From assembly GCF_000819725.1 (NCBI RefSeq), contig NZ_CDDH01000050.1:1-64000 (forward strand): 64,000 nt of DNA. The letters are read 5' to 3'. The stretch comes from Aeromonas australiensis. GTDB taxonomy: Bacteria > Pseudomonadota > Gammaproteobacteria > Enterobacterales > Aeromonadaceae. Positions 9,153-17,737 of the stretch are shown in pieces (the first letter of the stretch is position 1; each line of letters starts with the position of its first letter). Position numbers and translations under genes: made by a program. The notes below the pieces were generated by a model. It was not told the DNA's origin, ran no database searches, and worked only from the letters and a program-made list of their open reading frames with translations.

Positions 9153-9289
9153 ATCAGAATCCCCCTGAAAACGCGGGGATTCCGAGTGTTTTTCGATGAT
9201 GCGAGCCCCCTTGCCAGCCCGTTGCAAACAGGGCGTGCAGGTGAGGGACTCGCGATGTTTACCCCCACAAACAGGAAGTGTTATTAGCC

Positions 9290-10393
9290 ATGAGTCTTGC
9301 AGATCAAGTATTGGCGGTGAATGACGATTTGCCGATCCGTACCGATAAACCTGTCCATTCCGGCAAAGTGCGCAGCGTCTACTGGTTGACCCCCGAAGAC
9401 AGTGCCCGGCTCATAAAAGAGAAAGGGTACGATGTGCCCGCAGATACGCCCCTCGCCCTCATGGTGATCAGCGATCGCATCTCCGCCTTCGATTGTATCT
9501 GGCAGGGGGTGGGCGGGCTCAACGGTGTGCCGGGCAAAGGGGCTGCGCTCAATGCCATCTCCAGCCACTGGTTCAGGCTGTTCAAGGAGAAGGGGCTGGC
9601 TGACAGCCACATTCTGGATATTCCGCACCCCTTCGTCTGGATCGTGCAAAAAGCCCGCCCGGTGATGATCGAGGCGATTGCCCGCCAGTACATCACCGGC
9701 TCCATGTGGCGTGCCTACCAGGATGGCGAGCGCGAGTTCTGCGGCATCACCCTGCCGGAAGGGCTCAAGAAGGATCAGAAGCTGCCGGAAATCCTCATCA
9801 CCCCGTCCACCAAGGGCGTACTGAAAGGGCTGGATGGCGTGCCGGAAGCCGATGACGTCAACGTCTCCCGTGCCGATATCGCGCGCCACCATCAGGCCTT
9901 TGGCTTTCGCAACCCCGCTGACATCGACGGTTACGAAGTGCTGCTCAAGGAAGGCTTCAACGTTATCAGCGACGCGCTGGCCGAGCTGGATCAGATCTTC
10001 GTCGATACCAAGTTCGAGTTTGGTTATGTCCACGATGCGGCAGGCAACGAGAAGCTGATCTACATGGACGAAGTGGGAACCCCCGACAGCTCCCGGATCT
10101 GGGATGGCGCCGCCCTGCGCGATGGCCAGATTGTCGAGAAGTCCAAAGAGGGTTTCCGTCAGTGGCTGCTCAACCACTTCCCGGATCCGGACATCCTGCT
10201 CAACAAGAACCGCATGCCGGAACGTTTTGCCCTGGCCCGCGACAACAAGCTGCCGACCGAAGTGATGATGGATATCTCCAACACCTATGTCGGGATCGCC
10301 GAGAAGATCATCGGCCACAAGCTGGTGCGCTCTGCCAATCCCAAGCAGGAGATCATCGAGGTGCTGCGCGATCAGTACGGTCTGATTGACTAA
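9290..10393 (+). CDS. purC: Phosphoribosylaminoimidazole-succinocarboxamide synthase PurC
   Basis: The 367-residue enzyme joins CAIR and aspartate to give SAICAR in purine synthesis. It belongs to the long SAICAR synthetase type of vibrios and relatives, not the 237-residue E. coli type. [10 protein letters not shown] is the nucleotide-binding opening, and [18 protein letters not shown] holds the conserved DR.SAFD motif. [13 protein letters not shown] and [11 protein letters not shown] are further conserved sites. ATG 9290 is preceded by AGGAAG at 9273-9278. An in-frame TTG at 9278 overlaps that site and is rejected. Confidence 0.94.
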   Translation: MSLADQVLAVNDDLPIRTDKPVHSGKVRSVYWLTPEDSARLIKEKGYDVPADTPLALMVISDRISAFDCIWQGVGGLNGVPGKGAALNAISSHWFRLFKEKGLADSHILDIPHPFVWIVQKARPVMIEAIARQYITGSMWRAYQDGEREFCGITLPEGLKKDQKLPEILITPSTKGVLKGLDGVPEADDVNVSRADIARHHQAFGFRNPADIDGYEVLLKEGFNVISDALAELDQIFVDTKFEFGYVHDAAGNEKLIYMDEVGTPDSSRIWDGAALRDGQIVEKSKEGFRQWLLNHFPDPDILLNKNRMPERFALARDNKLPTEVMMDISNTYVGIAEKIIGHKLVRSANPKQEIIEVLRDQYGLID

Positions 10394-10420
10394 GAGTTGC
10401 GCTCTTTTTTTGTCGCCTGG

Positions 10421-10436
10421 AAACAAACGTTTGCCG
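10421..10436. promoter_or_regulatory. PurR-box-like palindrome just after purC
   Basis: The core CAAACGTTTG at 10424-10433 is a perfect palindrome. The 16-bp element matches the PurR operator pattern at 9 of 11 fixed positions. It lies 28 nt after the purC stop and before the shared terminator, not in front of any recognisable gene, so its function is doubtful. Confidence 0.3.
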
Positions 10437-10463
10437 CTGGCGAAAGATAGAGGCAAATAAACA

Positions 10464-10495
10464 GATGGGCCCCTCAGCGGGGCCCGTTTTTATTG
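10464..10495. terminator. Terminator between purC and the convergent SDR gene
   Basis: GGGCCCC pairs with GGGGCCC around a short loop, followed on the plus strand by GTTTTTATT. It sits between convergent genes and may serve both. Confidence 0.8.
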
Positions 10496-10521
10496 CTGGT
10501 CTGGCGGCAAGCGAGCGGCGA

Positions 10522-11124
10522 TTAGCCGTTGACCCTGAACACCTGACCGGTCTGGATGCCCAACACCGACTTCTTGTAAGCCTGCGCTACCTTGGCGGCG
10601 GGCACCGGCACGAAGCCCGGGAAGAAGTCGGCGTATTTGTCCATCGACTCCGCCAGCACGGTGGGGCTCACCACGTTGATGCGAAGGCCCCGGGGCAGCT
10701 CGCAGGCGGCCGCTTTCACAAAGTGCTCGATAGCGCCATTGACGGTGCTGGCACTCACGCCCCCGCTGATCGGCTCTTCGCTCAGGATGCCGCTGATCAG
10801 GGTGATGGAGCCCTTGTCAGTCAGATAGGGGATGGCGGCGCGGGTCAGGTTGATCTGGCCCATCAGCTTGCTCTGAAGTCCCACCTGCCACTGCTCATCG
10901 GTCATCTCGGTCAGGCCGTTGAAGGTCACGCTGCCGCTGGCGACAACCAGCGCATCAAACTGACCCAGCTTGGCAAGCAGCCCCTTGATGGAGGCGGGAT
11001 CGCCCATGTCGACCGTGGCATCGCCACGACTGTGGCCGACCCGGATCACCTGATGATCTTTGGCAAGCAGTTCACTGACTGCGGAGCCGACGGTGCCGGA
11101 GGCACCCACAATCACAATTTTCAT
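10522..11124 (-). CDS. Short-chain dehydrogenase/reductase family protein
   Basis: The 200-residue protein has a Rossmann N-terminus with the glycine motif VGASGTVGSAV. It keeps a serine in ITLISGILS, but the usual YxxxK is replaced by a diverged segment around SASTVNGAIEHFVKAAACEL, as in short YbbO/YwnB-like SDRs. The substrate is unknown. Of two close ATGs (11130 and 11124), the second is better spaced from AGGAG and begins MKIVIVGASG. It is divergent from a LysR regulator, which probably controls it. Confidence 0.8.
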   Translation of the reverse strand: MKIVIVGASGTVGSAVSELLAKDHQVIRVGHSRGDATVDMGDPASIKGLLAKLGQFDALVVASGSVTFNGLTEMTDEQWQVGLQSKLMGQINLTRAAIPYLTDKGSITLISGILSEEPISGGVSASTVNGAIEHFVKAAACELPRGLRINVVSPTVLAESMDKYADFFPGFVPVPAAKVAQAYKKSVLGIQTGQVFRVNG

Positions 11125-11221
11125 CTGCATCACTCCTGGTTGGGATGTGTCGATTCTAGCGCAACAGAAAATGCGAAAAAGCGCGTAAAATAAACTCATT
11201 GTTTCCATATTGGAGCTAATT

Positions 11222-12121
11222 ATGGATATCGCCCATCTGGCCAGCTTTTACGAGGTGGTGCTGCGCGGCAGTTTCTCGGCCGCTGCCGATACGCTGGGAG
11301 TCAGCAAGGGGATGTTGAGCCGCCACGTCAGCGCGCTGGAGTCCTCCCTCAATGCGCAACTGTTGCAGCGCACCACCCGCCGCCTCAGTCTGACCGAGGC
11401 GGGCAAAACCCTCTACCAGCAGGCGGGGGAGATCTTCGCGCTGGCTCGGCAGGCGGAGCAGGATATTCAGGCGCTGACCGAAGAGGATGGCGGTCGGCTG
11501 CGCTTTACCTGCCCGGTCAGCACCGGCGATCGCATGGTAAGCGAGTTGCTGGCCAGCTTTGCCGCGCTCTGCCCGGGAGTGGAGGTGGAGCTCAACTTCA
11601 CCAACCAGATGATCGACATGAGTCAGGGGGAGAACGACATCGCCCTGCGCGCCATGAACGAGGTGCCGGACAATCTGGTGGCCCTGCCGCTGGGGCGGCT
11701 CAAGGATGTGGTGGTGGCGAGCCCCGCACTTGTAGCGAGAGAGGGGCGTCCAGCCACTCCCTATGAGCTGAGCGGGCGCAGCTGCCTGTTGCAGGGGCAC
11801 AATCCAGCCTGGGAGCAGTGGCACTTTATCCGTGAGGGGGAAGAGGCCCACATTCTGGTGCAGGGCAAGGTGCGGGCCAACCACTACAGCACAGTGCTGC
11901 AACTGGCGCGTGCCGGTATGGGCTATGCCAAGTGCCCGCTGATGCTGGTGGAATCGCAGCTGACGGCAGGAGAGCTGGTGACCGTGCTCGACGAGTGGCA
12001 GAGCGGCCTGCATCAGCTCCATGTGCTGCACGCCCAGCAGCGGCGGGTGCCGCGCAAGATCCGGCTGTTCAAGCAGCTGCTGGCCCAGTGGTTTGCCGAG
12101 CGACCCCACTACCTGCTCTGA
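11222..12121 (+). CDS. LysR family transcriptional regulator
   Basis: The 299-residue protein has the LysR winged helix at residues 1-60 (FYEVVLRGSFSAAADTLGVS, then RHVSALESSLNAQLLQRTTR) and a periplasmic-binding-like effector domain from about 90. The effector is unknown. It is divergent from the SDR gene with about 100 bp between the starts, the classic arrangement in which a LysR protein controls its neighbour and itself. ATG 11222 follows GGAG at 11212-11215. Confidence 0.88.
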   Translation: MDIAHLASFYEVVLRGSFSAAADTLGVSKGMLSRHVSALESSLNAQLLQRTTRRLSLTEAGKTLYQQAGEIFALARQAEQDIQALTEEDGGRLRFTCPVSTGDRMVSELLASFAALCPGVEVELNFTNQMIDMSQGENDIALRAMNEVPDNLVALPLGRLKDVVVASPALVAREGRPATPYELSGRSCLLQGHNPAWEQWHFIREGEEAHILVQGKVRANHYSTVLQLARAGMGYAKCPLMLVESQLTAGELVTVLDEWQSGLHQLHVLHAQQRRVPRKIRLFKQLLAQWFAERPHYLL

Positions 12122-12192
12122 GCGGCGTTATTTTTCTGTCATCTTCGGCTGCTACCCTGCGCCCATCATCGGCATCAGGAAGATCAGCGGGA

Positions 12193-12834
12193 ATGAAGAG
12201 TAATAGAGGGTTGACCGGTTTTGTACTGCTCTGTGCAGTGTTGGGGGCCGGCAGTGTACAGGCCATGGTGGAAGTGAAGGTGCCGGAGAATTTCCGCATC
12301 CTCGCGGTGAGCAATGGTACCTTGCAGGATGAGCAGCATGCCACCCTGGCGGATGGCGAGCAGCAACTGCTGGTGCGCTTCGAGGGGGTGATCCCCAGTC
12401 GCAGCAGCAGCGAGAATGATCGGCAGGTACGCTCCGAGCCGCAGGTGGTGCGCTATCAGGGCAGCAATCAACATTTGCAGCTAACGGCGAGCGTACCGGG
12501 AGACGAGCGGGGGATGCAGGCCTATGCCAAGGCTCCTGTGGTAGCGTTGCAGGAGAATGGCCGCGCGCTTGTCATCCAGCAGGATGCACTGGTGACCAGC
12601 GGTATGCTGCTTGGGGTGGATTGGAACGGCAAACTGGCCGAATACAACCGCAGCGGCGGCAAGGCGGCGCTGACGGCTGGCGCCGTTGCTACGCAGCCTG
12701 CGGCCACGGCCGCTGGTGGGGCTCAACCCGTTGTGGCAACCAGCGAGCTGGAAGGGCAGTTGCAGCAGCTGTTTCTGCAGGCCGACCCGGCCCTGCGCAA
12801 GCGCTTTATCGGTTGGGCCGTGCCACAGCTTTAA
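12193..12834 (+). CDS. YccT/DUF2057 family periplasmic protein
   Basis: The 213-residue precursor has a signal peptide ending near SVQAM, then the DUF2057 pattern: VEVKVPENFRILAVSNG close to the N-terminus and the conserved LxxGEQQLLVRFEG strand. The C-terminus has an Ala/Gln-rich linker and a short helix. Salmonella YccT (CsgI) inhibits curli formation; whether this homologue does so is unknown. ATG 12193 gives the signal peptide; frames further upstream run through lysR. Confidence 0.75.
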   Translation: MKSNRGLTGFVLLCAVLGAGSVQAMVEVKVPENFRILAVSNGTLQDEQHATLADGEQQLLVRFEGVIPSRSSSENDRQVRSEPQVVRYQGSNQHLQLTASVPGDERGMQAYAKAPVVALQENGRALVIQQDALVTSGMLLGVDWNGKLAEYNRSGGKAALTAGAVATQPAATAAGGAQPVVATSELEGQLQQLFLQADPALRKRFIGWAVPQL

Positions 12835-12907
12835 GTTTTCAGCCCGTTGCAGTAACGTGGACACTCCTTTTTCAGGCGCTCTGTTCATCGTACTCAACGA
12901 GGTTTTC

Positions 12908-13354
12908 ATGTTTGAATTGCATTCACGCCTGCAGGCAGATACCCGGTGGCTCGGGGATCTGCCCCTCTGCCGTGTCTTGCTGGCCAAAGACAGCCAGTAT
13001 CCCTGGCTGATCCTGGTACCGCGAGTAGCTAACCTGCGAGAAATTCACCATCTGGCACCGGAGCAGCAGCAACAGCTGATGCAGGAGTCCTGCGCCGTCG
13101 CCGCCCTGATGGAGCAGGCCCTCGGCCCTGACAAGATCAACATAGGGGCGCTGGGCAATCTGGTGCCGCAACTCCACCTTCATCACGTTGCCCGCTTTGC
13201 GACGGATCGCGCCTGGCCTGGCCCCATCTGGGGAGCTCATCCGGTCGTGCCTTACGAGCCGCAAGTTTTGGCGCTGCAGGCCGATACATGGCGTGCCAGG
13301 CTCGCCACGCTGAGCGGCTTCACCCCTGTGGCTGCTGATAATGGAGTTAACTGA
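12908..13354 (+). CDS. HIT domain protein
   Basis: The 148-residue protein has the histidine-triad fold. Its active-site segment is QLHLHHVAR, close to the HxHxHxx motif but with Leu and His in place of a strict alternating triad (H-L-H-H-V). HIT proteins of this subgroup hydrolyse or transfer nucleotides; the natural substrate is unknown. It lies 73 nt after the YccT-like gene with no terminator between them, so the two may be cotranscribed. Confidence 0.85.
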   Translation: MFELHSRLQADTRWLGDLPLCRVLLAKDSQYPWLILVPRVANLREIHHLAPEQQQQLMQESCAVAALMEQALGPDKINIGALGNLVPQLHLHHVARFATDRAWPGPIWGAHPVVPYEPQVLALQADTWRARLATLSGFTPVAADNGVN

Positions 13355-13442
13355 GAGGCTCATCGCTATTTCAGTCTCCATGCCGCGCTATCTGTTAGAG
13401 TTATGGTATAGATAAGTCCATTTCGATGTTTAGGAAGGTCCC

Positions 13443-14144
13443 ATGATAGTGACGAGAGCTGATGAGGAAGCCGTATTGACCACTGAGGATGTGCTGCTTA
13501 GCCTGTGCAACTCGGTGACGGACGTTTTGAGTGCCGCGACCATGAGTCAGGTGCGGTTTTCCGGCATGGTGCAGCGGATCAGCAAGACCTGCCTCAAGCC
13601 GGATATCGGCTGCTTCGTGCTGTTCGATGGCGGTTTTTCCGGTCTGGTGGTGATCAACTTCTCCGCCGCCGCCGCCATGGAGCTGTACGAGAGCTACATG
13701 CTCAGCATGGGGCTCTCCAAGGAGGATCTCGCTATCTCTCACACCTCTGACGAGGTGAGCAATGTGATGGGCGAGCTGATGAATCAGATTGTGGGCAGCT
13801 TTACCGTCAAGGTGGGCCGGGATCTGCAGACCCACATCACCCAGAATCAGCCGAAGATGCTGGCCCTCAACAAGCAGGTGATGCTGAGCGTCGATACCAA
13901 TCTCGATAGCCCGGAGTCCCGCCGCGTCACCTTCTTCACCGCCCGCAACAACATCTTCTATCTGGAGTTGGCGATGGACAAGACCGAGTTCATCCGTATC
14001 CACAATGAAGGTATTGATGAAGAGGAGCTGGATCCCGATGCCTTGATTGCCCAGGCCAAACAGGAGGCGACCAAGCCAGCCCCGGTAGCCGCAGCTCCTG
14101 CCAGCGGTGCGCACGATGATCTGCTCGATTCTCTCGGGATCTAA
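13443..14144 (+). CDS. DUF3334 family protein (CheX/CheC-like)
   Basis: The 233-residue cytoplasmic protein matches DUF3334 of Vibrio, Shewanella and Aeromonas in length and layout. The core (about 15-180) resembles the CheC/CheX/FliY fold, with EVSNVMGELMNQIVG similar to the E-x2-N-x(n)-N phosphatase signature of that group. The tail is Ala/Pro-rich and ends in DDLLDSLGI, a short conserved terminal peptide seen in chemotaxis-linked proteins. A link to chemotaxis is inference. A strong AGGAAGG precedes the ATG, and a terminator follows. Confidence 0.8.
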   Translation: MIVTRADEEAVLTTEDVLLSLCNSVTDVLSAATMSQVRFSGMVQRISKTCLKPDIGCFVLFDGGFSGLVVINFSAAAAMELYESYMLSMGLSKEDLAISHTSDEVSNVMGELMNQIVGSFTVKVGRDLQTHITQNQPKMLALNKQVMLSVDTNLDSPESRRVTFFTARNNIFYLELAMDKTEFIRIHNEGIDEEELDPDALIAQAKQEATKPAPVAAAPASGAHDDLLDSLGI

Positions 14145-14165
14145 CGGGCGGCAAGCAAGACAGCA

Positions 14166-14198
14166 ACAAGGCCACTCCGGTGGCCTTTATTTTTTCTG
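14166..14198. terminator. Terminator between DUF3334 gene and DUF2860 gene
   Basis: AAGGCCAC pairs with GTGGCCTT and is followed by TATTTTTTC. It lies between convergent genes. Confidence 0.85.
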
Positions 14199-14209
14199 TG
14201 GATCGCGGG

Positions 14210-15208
14210 TTAGAAGTTGTAGAGCAGACCCGTGCTGAAGCGGGTGGCTTGTGAGTCGTAAAAACTGATATCAGAGCTTGATTGGGCGTAGGCTGCGCTG
14301 GCAGTTGCGGAAAGGGCGCGTACCCCGAACAGCTTGTGCCAGAAGAAGATGGCGTTCACCGCAAACTCGTTGGCATCGGCGTACTGGCCAAACAGGGGGT
14401 TGGCCTCGTCATAGCTGCTCTGTCCCAGGTAGAGGTTGCTGACTAATGACCACTGGGCACCCCGTTTGCCATAAGTCAGCTGCATACCGCTCTGTTTGTA
14501 GCGCTGGGCGCGCCCGTCGAGATCCGCATCACGATAAACCAGTGCCGGCTCCAGAACCTGGCCGGGGGCAAAGCGCCACTGATAGGAGAGTTCGAGCGCG
14601 TTGATCTTGCCGTTGCGATCGAGGAGCGGGGCATAGCTGGTGCTATGGGCTGCATCGTATTGCTGGCCGCTGCGCTCTTCATCCACATCGATATTGCGGC
14701 TGGTCAAGCTGGCGTTGAAATTGCTGCCCCAGACCTTGTCCCAGCTGACCCTGGCGCCGGCAGACTTGATGTCGGTCGAGCTTCGGGCTACTCCCACAGC
14801 AAACGGATCGCTCCACTGTTTGGTCGGCATGGCACTGAATACAAAAGAGCCGCCCACAATCCCCTTGTCCCCAAGCTCCTGGCGAACCCCCAACTGCTGG
14901 GTAAAGTCGAAGCGTATGGCATCCTGGATCAGGTTACCGAGAAAGAGCTGGGTGCGGGTATCGGCAAAGGTATAGCGGATGTCGGCGTTGATCAGCGGGG
15001 CAAGGGCTGAGCTGCTGGGCGGGCTACCCAGCGTGGCGAGGGTGTTGTTGTCATCATCACCACTGTAGAAGTTGGACTTGTAGTTGACGACATTGATGCC
15101 GCCCAGCAGAAAACCGGACCAGCCAGACTCTTTGGGGATACTACCCAAATCGGCATGAGCGCTGTTGGCGACGAGCAGCGCAAGACTAAACAGTGATAAA
15201 TGACGCAT
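14210..15208 (-). CDS. DUF2860 family outer membrane beta-barrel protein
   Basis: The 332-residue precursor has a signal peptide ending in NSAHA. The mature protein shows alternating beta strands and ends in aromatic GLLYNF, the C-terminal Phe signature recognised by the Bam complex. Length and composition fit DUF2860 proteins of Vibrio and Aeromonas. It is probably a barrel porin or adhesion-like protein, but its function is unknown. It is divergent from arcB across about 165 bp that hold both promoters. Confidence 0.82.
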   Translation of the reverse strand: MRHLSLFSLALLVANSAHADLGSIPKESGWSGFLLGGINVVNYKSNFYSGDDDNNTLATLGSPPSSSALAPLINADIRYTFADTRTQLFLGNLIQDAIRFDFTQQLGVRQELGDKGIVGGSFVFSAMPTKQWSDPFAVGVARSSTDIKSAGARVSWDKVWGSNFNASLTSRNIDVDEERSGQQYDAAHSTSYAPLLDRNGKINALELSYQWRFAPGQVLEPALVYRDADLDGRAQRYKQSGMQLTYGKRGAQWSLVSNLYLGQSSYDEANPLFGQYADANEFAVNAIFFWHKLFGVRALSATASAAYAQSSSDISFYDSQATRFSTGLLYNF

Positions 15209-15373
15209 CGAAGAGTGCTCCTGGTCCAGTGATTCGGGGGGAAATGAACAAGCCTATGCTGCCGATATTCGTCAGCCAGCTCACAGAATTGCGATGCAAC
15301 CCCATGAGATAAACCACAGTTCACCCAGTTGTACTGGTATTCTGTACCGCGAATATCGGGGGAAAACAACAAG

Positions 15374-17686
15374 ATGAAACAGATTAAATCCTGGGCGCAA
15401 TACTATGTCGACCTGATGACCAAGCTCGGGCTGGTGCGCTTCAGTATGTTCCTGGCGGCGGGCATTATCGTGCTGGCGGTCGCCATCCAGATGGGGGTGA
15501 CCCTGTTCCTGCGTGGCAATATCGATGTGATCGACTTCGTTCGCTCGGTCTTCTTCGGCCTGCTGGTGACCCCCTGGGCGGTCTATTTTCTCTCCATCGT
15601 GGTGGATCAGCTGGAGGATTCCCGTCAGCGACTGAGCCGGATGGTGCGCAAGCTGCAGGATATGCGGGAGCGGGATCTGGAGCTCAATACCCAGCTGCAG
15701 GAGAACATCAGCCGTCTCAATGCCCAGATTGCCGAAACCAATCGGGCCGAGAGCCTGCGTCTGCAGGCCATCGAGGATCTCGAGAATGAGGTGTTCCAGC
15801 GAGAGAAAGCCCAGCTTCATCTGGGGGAGCGTACTGCCCTGCTGCGCTCCTTTATCGACTGCTCCCCCGATCTGGTCTACTACCGCAACGAGGATGAGCA
15901 GTTTTCCGGTTGCAACCGCGCCATGGAGGAGCTGACCGGCAAGGTGGAGGCCGAGCTGATCGGTCTGACCCCGTTCGATGTCTACAAGCAGGAGATCGCC
16001 AACAAGGTGGTGGAGACCGACAAGCAGGTTTTTGCCAGCAACGAGCCGCTCACCTACGAGCAGTGGCTGGAGTATCCCGATGGCCGCAAGGCTTACTTCG
16101 AGCTGCGCAAGGTGCCCTTCTTCGACCGCTTCGGCAAGCGACTCGGCCTGCTCGGTTTTGGCCGCGATATCACCGAGCGCAAGCAGTATCAGGACAAGCT
16201 GGAGAAGGCGAGTCGCGACAAGACCACCTTTATCTCCACCATCAGCCACGAGTTGCGCACCCCGCTCAACGGCATCGTGGGCTTAAGTCGGATGCTGATG
16301 GATACTCCCCTCGATCCCAAGCAGCAACAGCAGCTTAAGACCATTCACCTGAGTGCGGTGACCCTTGGCAATATCTTCAACGACATCATCGACTTGGACA
16401 AACTGGATCGCCGTCGCCTCGAAATTGCGCCAACCCGTATCGACCTGCCCGCCTTCCTCGACGAGCTGGAGACCCTGTCGCGCATTCAGGCGGAGCAGAA
16501 GGGGCTCTATCTCCATTTCGATCGCGATGGCGACATGCCGCAATTTGTGATGGCTGACGGTACCCGCCTGCGTCAGGTGCTGTGGAATCTGGTGGGCAAC
16601 GCGGTCAAGTTTACCGATGAGGGGGGCGTCACCGTGCGTTGCTTATCCCATCCCGCCGATGAGCCGGGCAAGCTGGCCCTGCACTTCGAGGTGGAGGATA
16701 CCGGCATCGGCATCCCGCGCGCTCAGCAGGAGAAGATCTTCGCCATGTACTATCAGGTGCAGGGCAAGAAGCACGCCACCGGCACCGGCATTGGCCTCGC
16801 GGTCTCCCGTCAGCTGGTACAGGCGATGGGCGGGCAGCTCTATGTGGACAGCGATCCGGGCGAAGGCTCCTGCTTTACCGCCGAGCTGGAGGTAGCTTGC
16901 GCCGAGCCTGTGTTGCCAGAGCAGGAGGAGGAGATGCCCTCCCTCGATATCCTGCTGGTGGAGGATGTGGAGCTTAACGTGACGGTGGCCTGCGCCCTGC
17001 TGGGCAAGCTGGGTCATCAGGTGCAGGTGGCCCGCGATGGCGCACAGGCGCTGGCGATGGCCAACCCGGATGATTTCGACCTCATTTTGCTCGATATCCA
17101 GCTACCGGATATGACCGGCTTCGATGTGGCGAAAACCCTGCTGGAGCGTTATGGCGACAGCCTGCCACCCATGGTGGCGCTCACCGCCAACGCTACCGGC
17201 GATCGCCAGTACTACCGGGATCACGGCATGCAGGATGTCATTAACAAGCCGCTTGGCTCCAAAGCCGTACGGGAGGTGATTGGCCACCTGTTTGCCGATC
17301 TGGCCGAGGATGAGGCGGACGAGCTGGCGGATGCGGGCAATCAGGATGCCCTGCTGGATATCCCCTTCCTCACTGACTACGCCGATACTGTGGGCAAGCC
17401 GGTACTGCTCTCCAGCGTCGATCTGTTCGAGAAGATGATGCCGGACTACATGGCTGTGCTCGACTCCAACATGATTGCCAAGGATCAAGCAGGGGTAGTG
17501 GAAGAGGCCCACAAGATAAAAGGGGCGGCAGGCTCCATTGGCCTGCGCCGACTGCAGCAGACGGCGCAACTCATTCAGAGCCCGGATCATCCCGCCTGGT
17601 GGGAAAACGTGGAAGACTGGATTGAGACGCTGCGCCGGGAATATCCCGGCGATATCGCCCGTCTGCGGCGCTGGTTGCTGTCTTGA
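15374..17686 (+). CDS. arcB: Aerobic respiration control sensor kinase ArcB
   Basis: The 770-residue tripartite kinase (E. coli 778) signals quinone redox state to ArcA. It has two membrane segments (about 24-47 and 58-77), a coiled-coil linker and a PAS domain (about 155-275). The kinase core has His292 in TISHELRTPLNG, the same number as E. coli. The receiver has Asp574 in LILLDIQLPDMTG, and the HPt domain has His713 in EEAHKIKGAAGS. Cys180 is kept, but the position of the second E. coli redox cysteine (241) is Tyr in KAYFELRK; an extra Cys163 is present. The start is MKQIKSWAQYY at 15374. Confidence 0.96.
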   Translation: MKQIKSWAQYYVDLMTKLGLVRFSMFLAAGIIVLAVAIQMGVTLFLRGNIDVIDFVRSVFFGLLVTPWAVYFLSIVVDQLEDSRQRLSRMVRKLQDMRERDLELNTQLQENISRLNAQIAETNRAESLRLQAIEDLENEVFQREKAQLHLGERTALLRSFIDCSPDLVYYRNEDEQFSGCNRAMEELTGKVEAELIGLTPFDVYKQEIANKVVETDKQVFASNEPLTYEQWLEYPDGRKAYFELRKVPFFDRFGKRLGLLGFGRDITERKQYQDKLEKASRDKTTFISTISHELRTPLNGIVGLSRMLMDTPLDPKQQQQLKTIHLSAVTLGNIFNDIIDLDKLDRRRLEIAPTRIDLPAFLDELETLSRIQAEQKGLYLHFDRDGDMPQFVMADGTRLRQVLWNLVGNAVKFTDEGGVTVRCLSHPADEPGKLALHFEVEDTGIGIPRAQQEKIFAMYYQVQGKKHATGTGIGLAVSRQLVQAMGGQLYVDSDPGEGSCFTAELEVACAEPVLPEQEEEMPSLDILLVEDVELNVTVACALLGKLGHQVQVARDGAQALAMANPDDFDLILLDIQLPDMTGFDVAKTLLERYGDSLPPMVALTANATGDRQYYRDHGMQDVINKPLGSKAVREVIGHLFADLAEDEADELADAGNQDALLDIPFLTDYADTVGKPVLLSSVDLFEKMMPDYMAVLDSNMIAKDQAGVVEEAHKIKGAAGSIGLRRLQQTAQLIQSPDHPAWWENVEDWIETLRREYPGDIARLRRWLLS

Positions 17687-17737
17687 GGCTGGAGGTTGTC
17701 GTGAGTCTGATGGAAGTTGCTGGCAAGGAGCTGCGAG

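Noticed and set aside
9284-10456. 390-codon open frame antisense to purC
   Set aside because: It is a shadow of purC; it has no ribosome site or domain.
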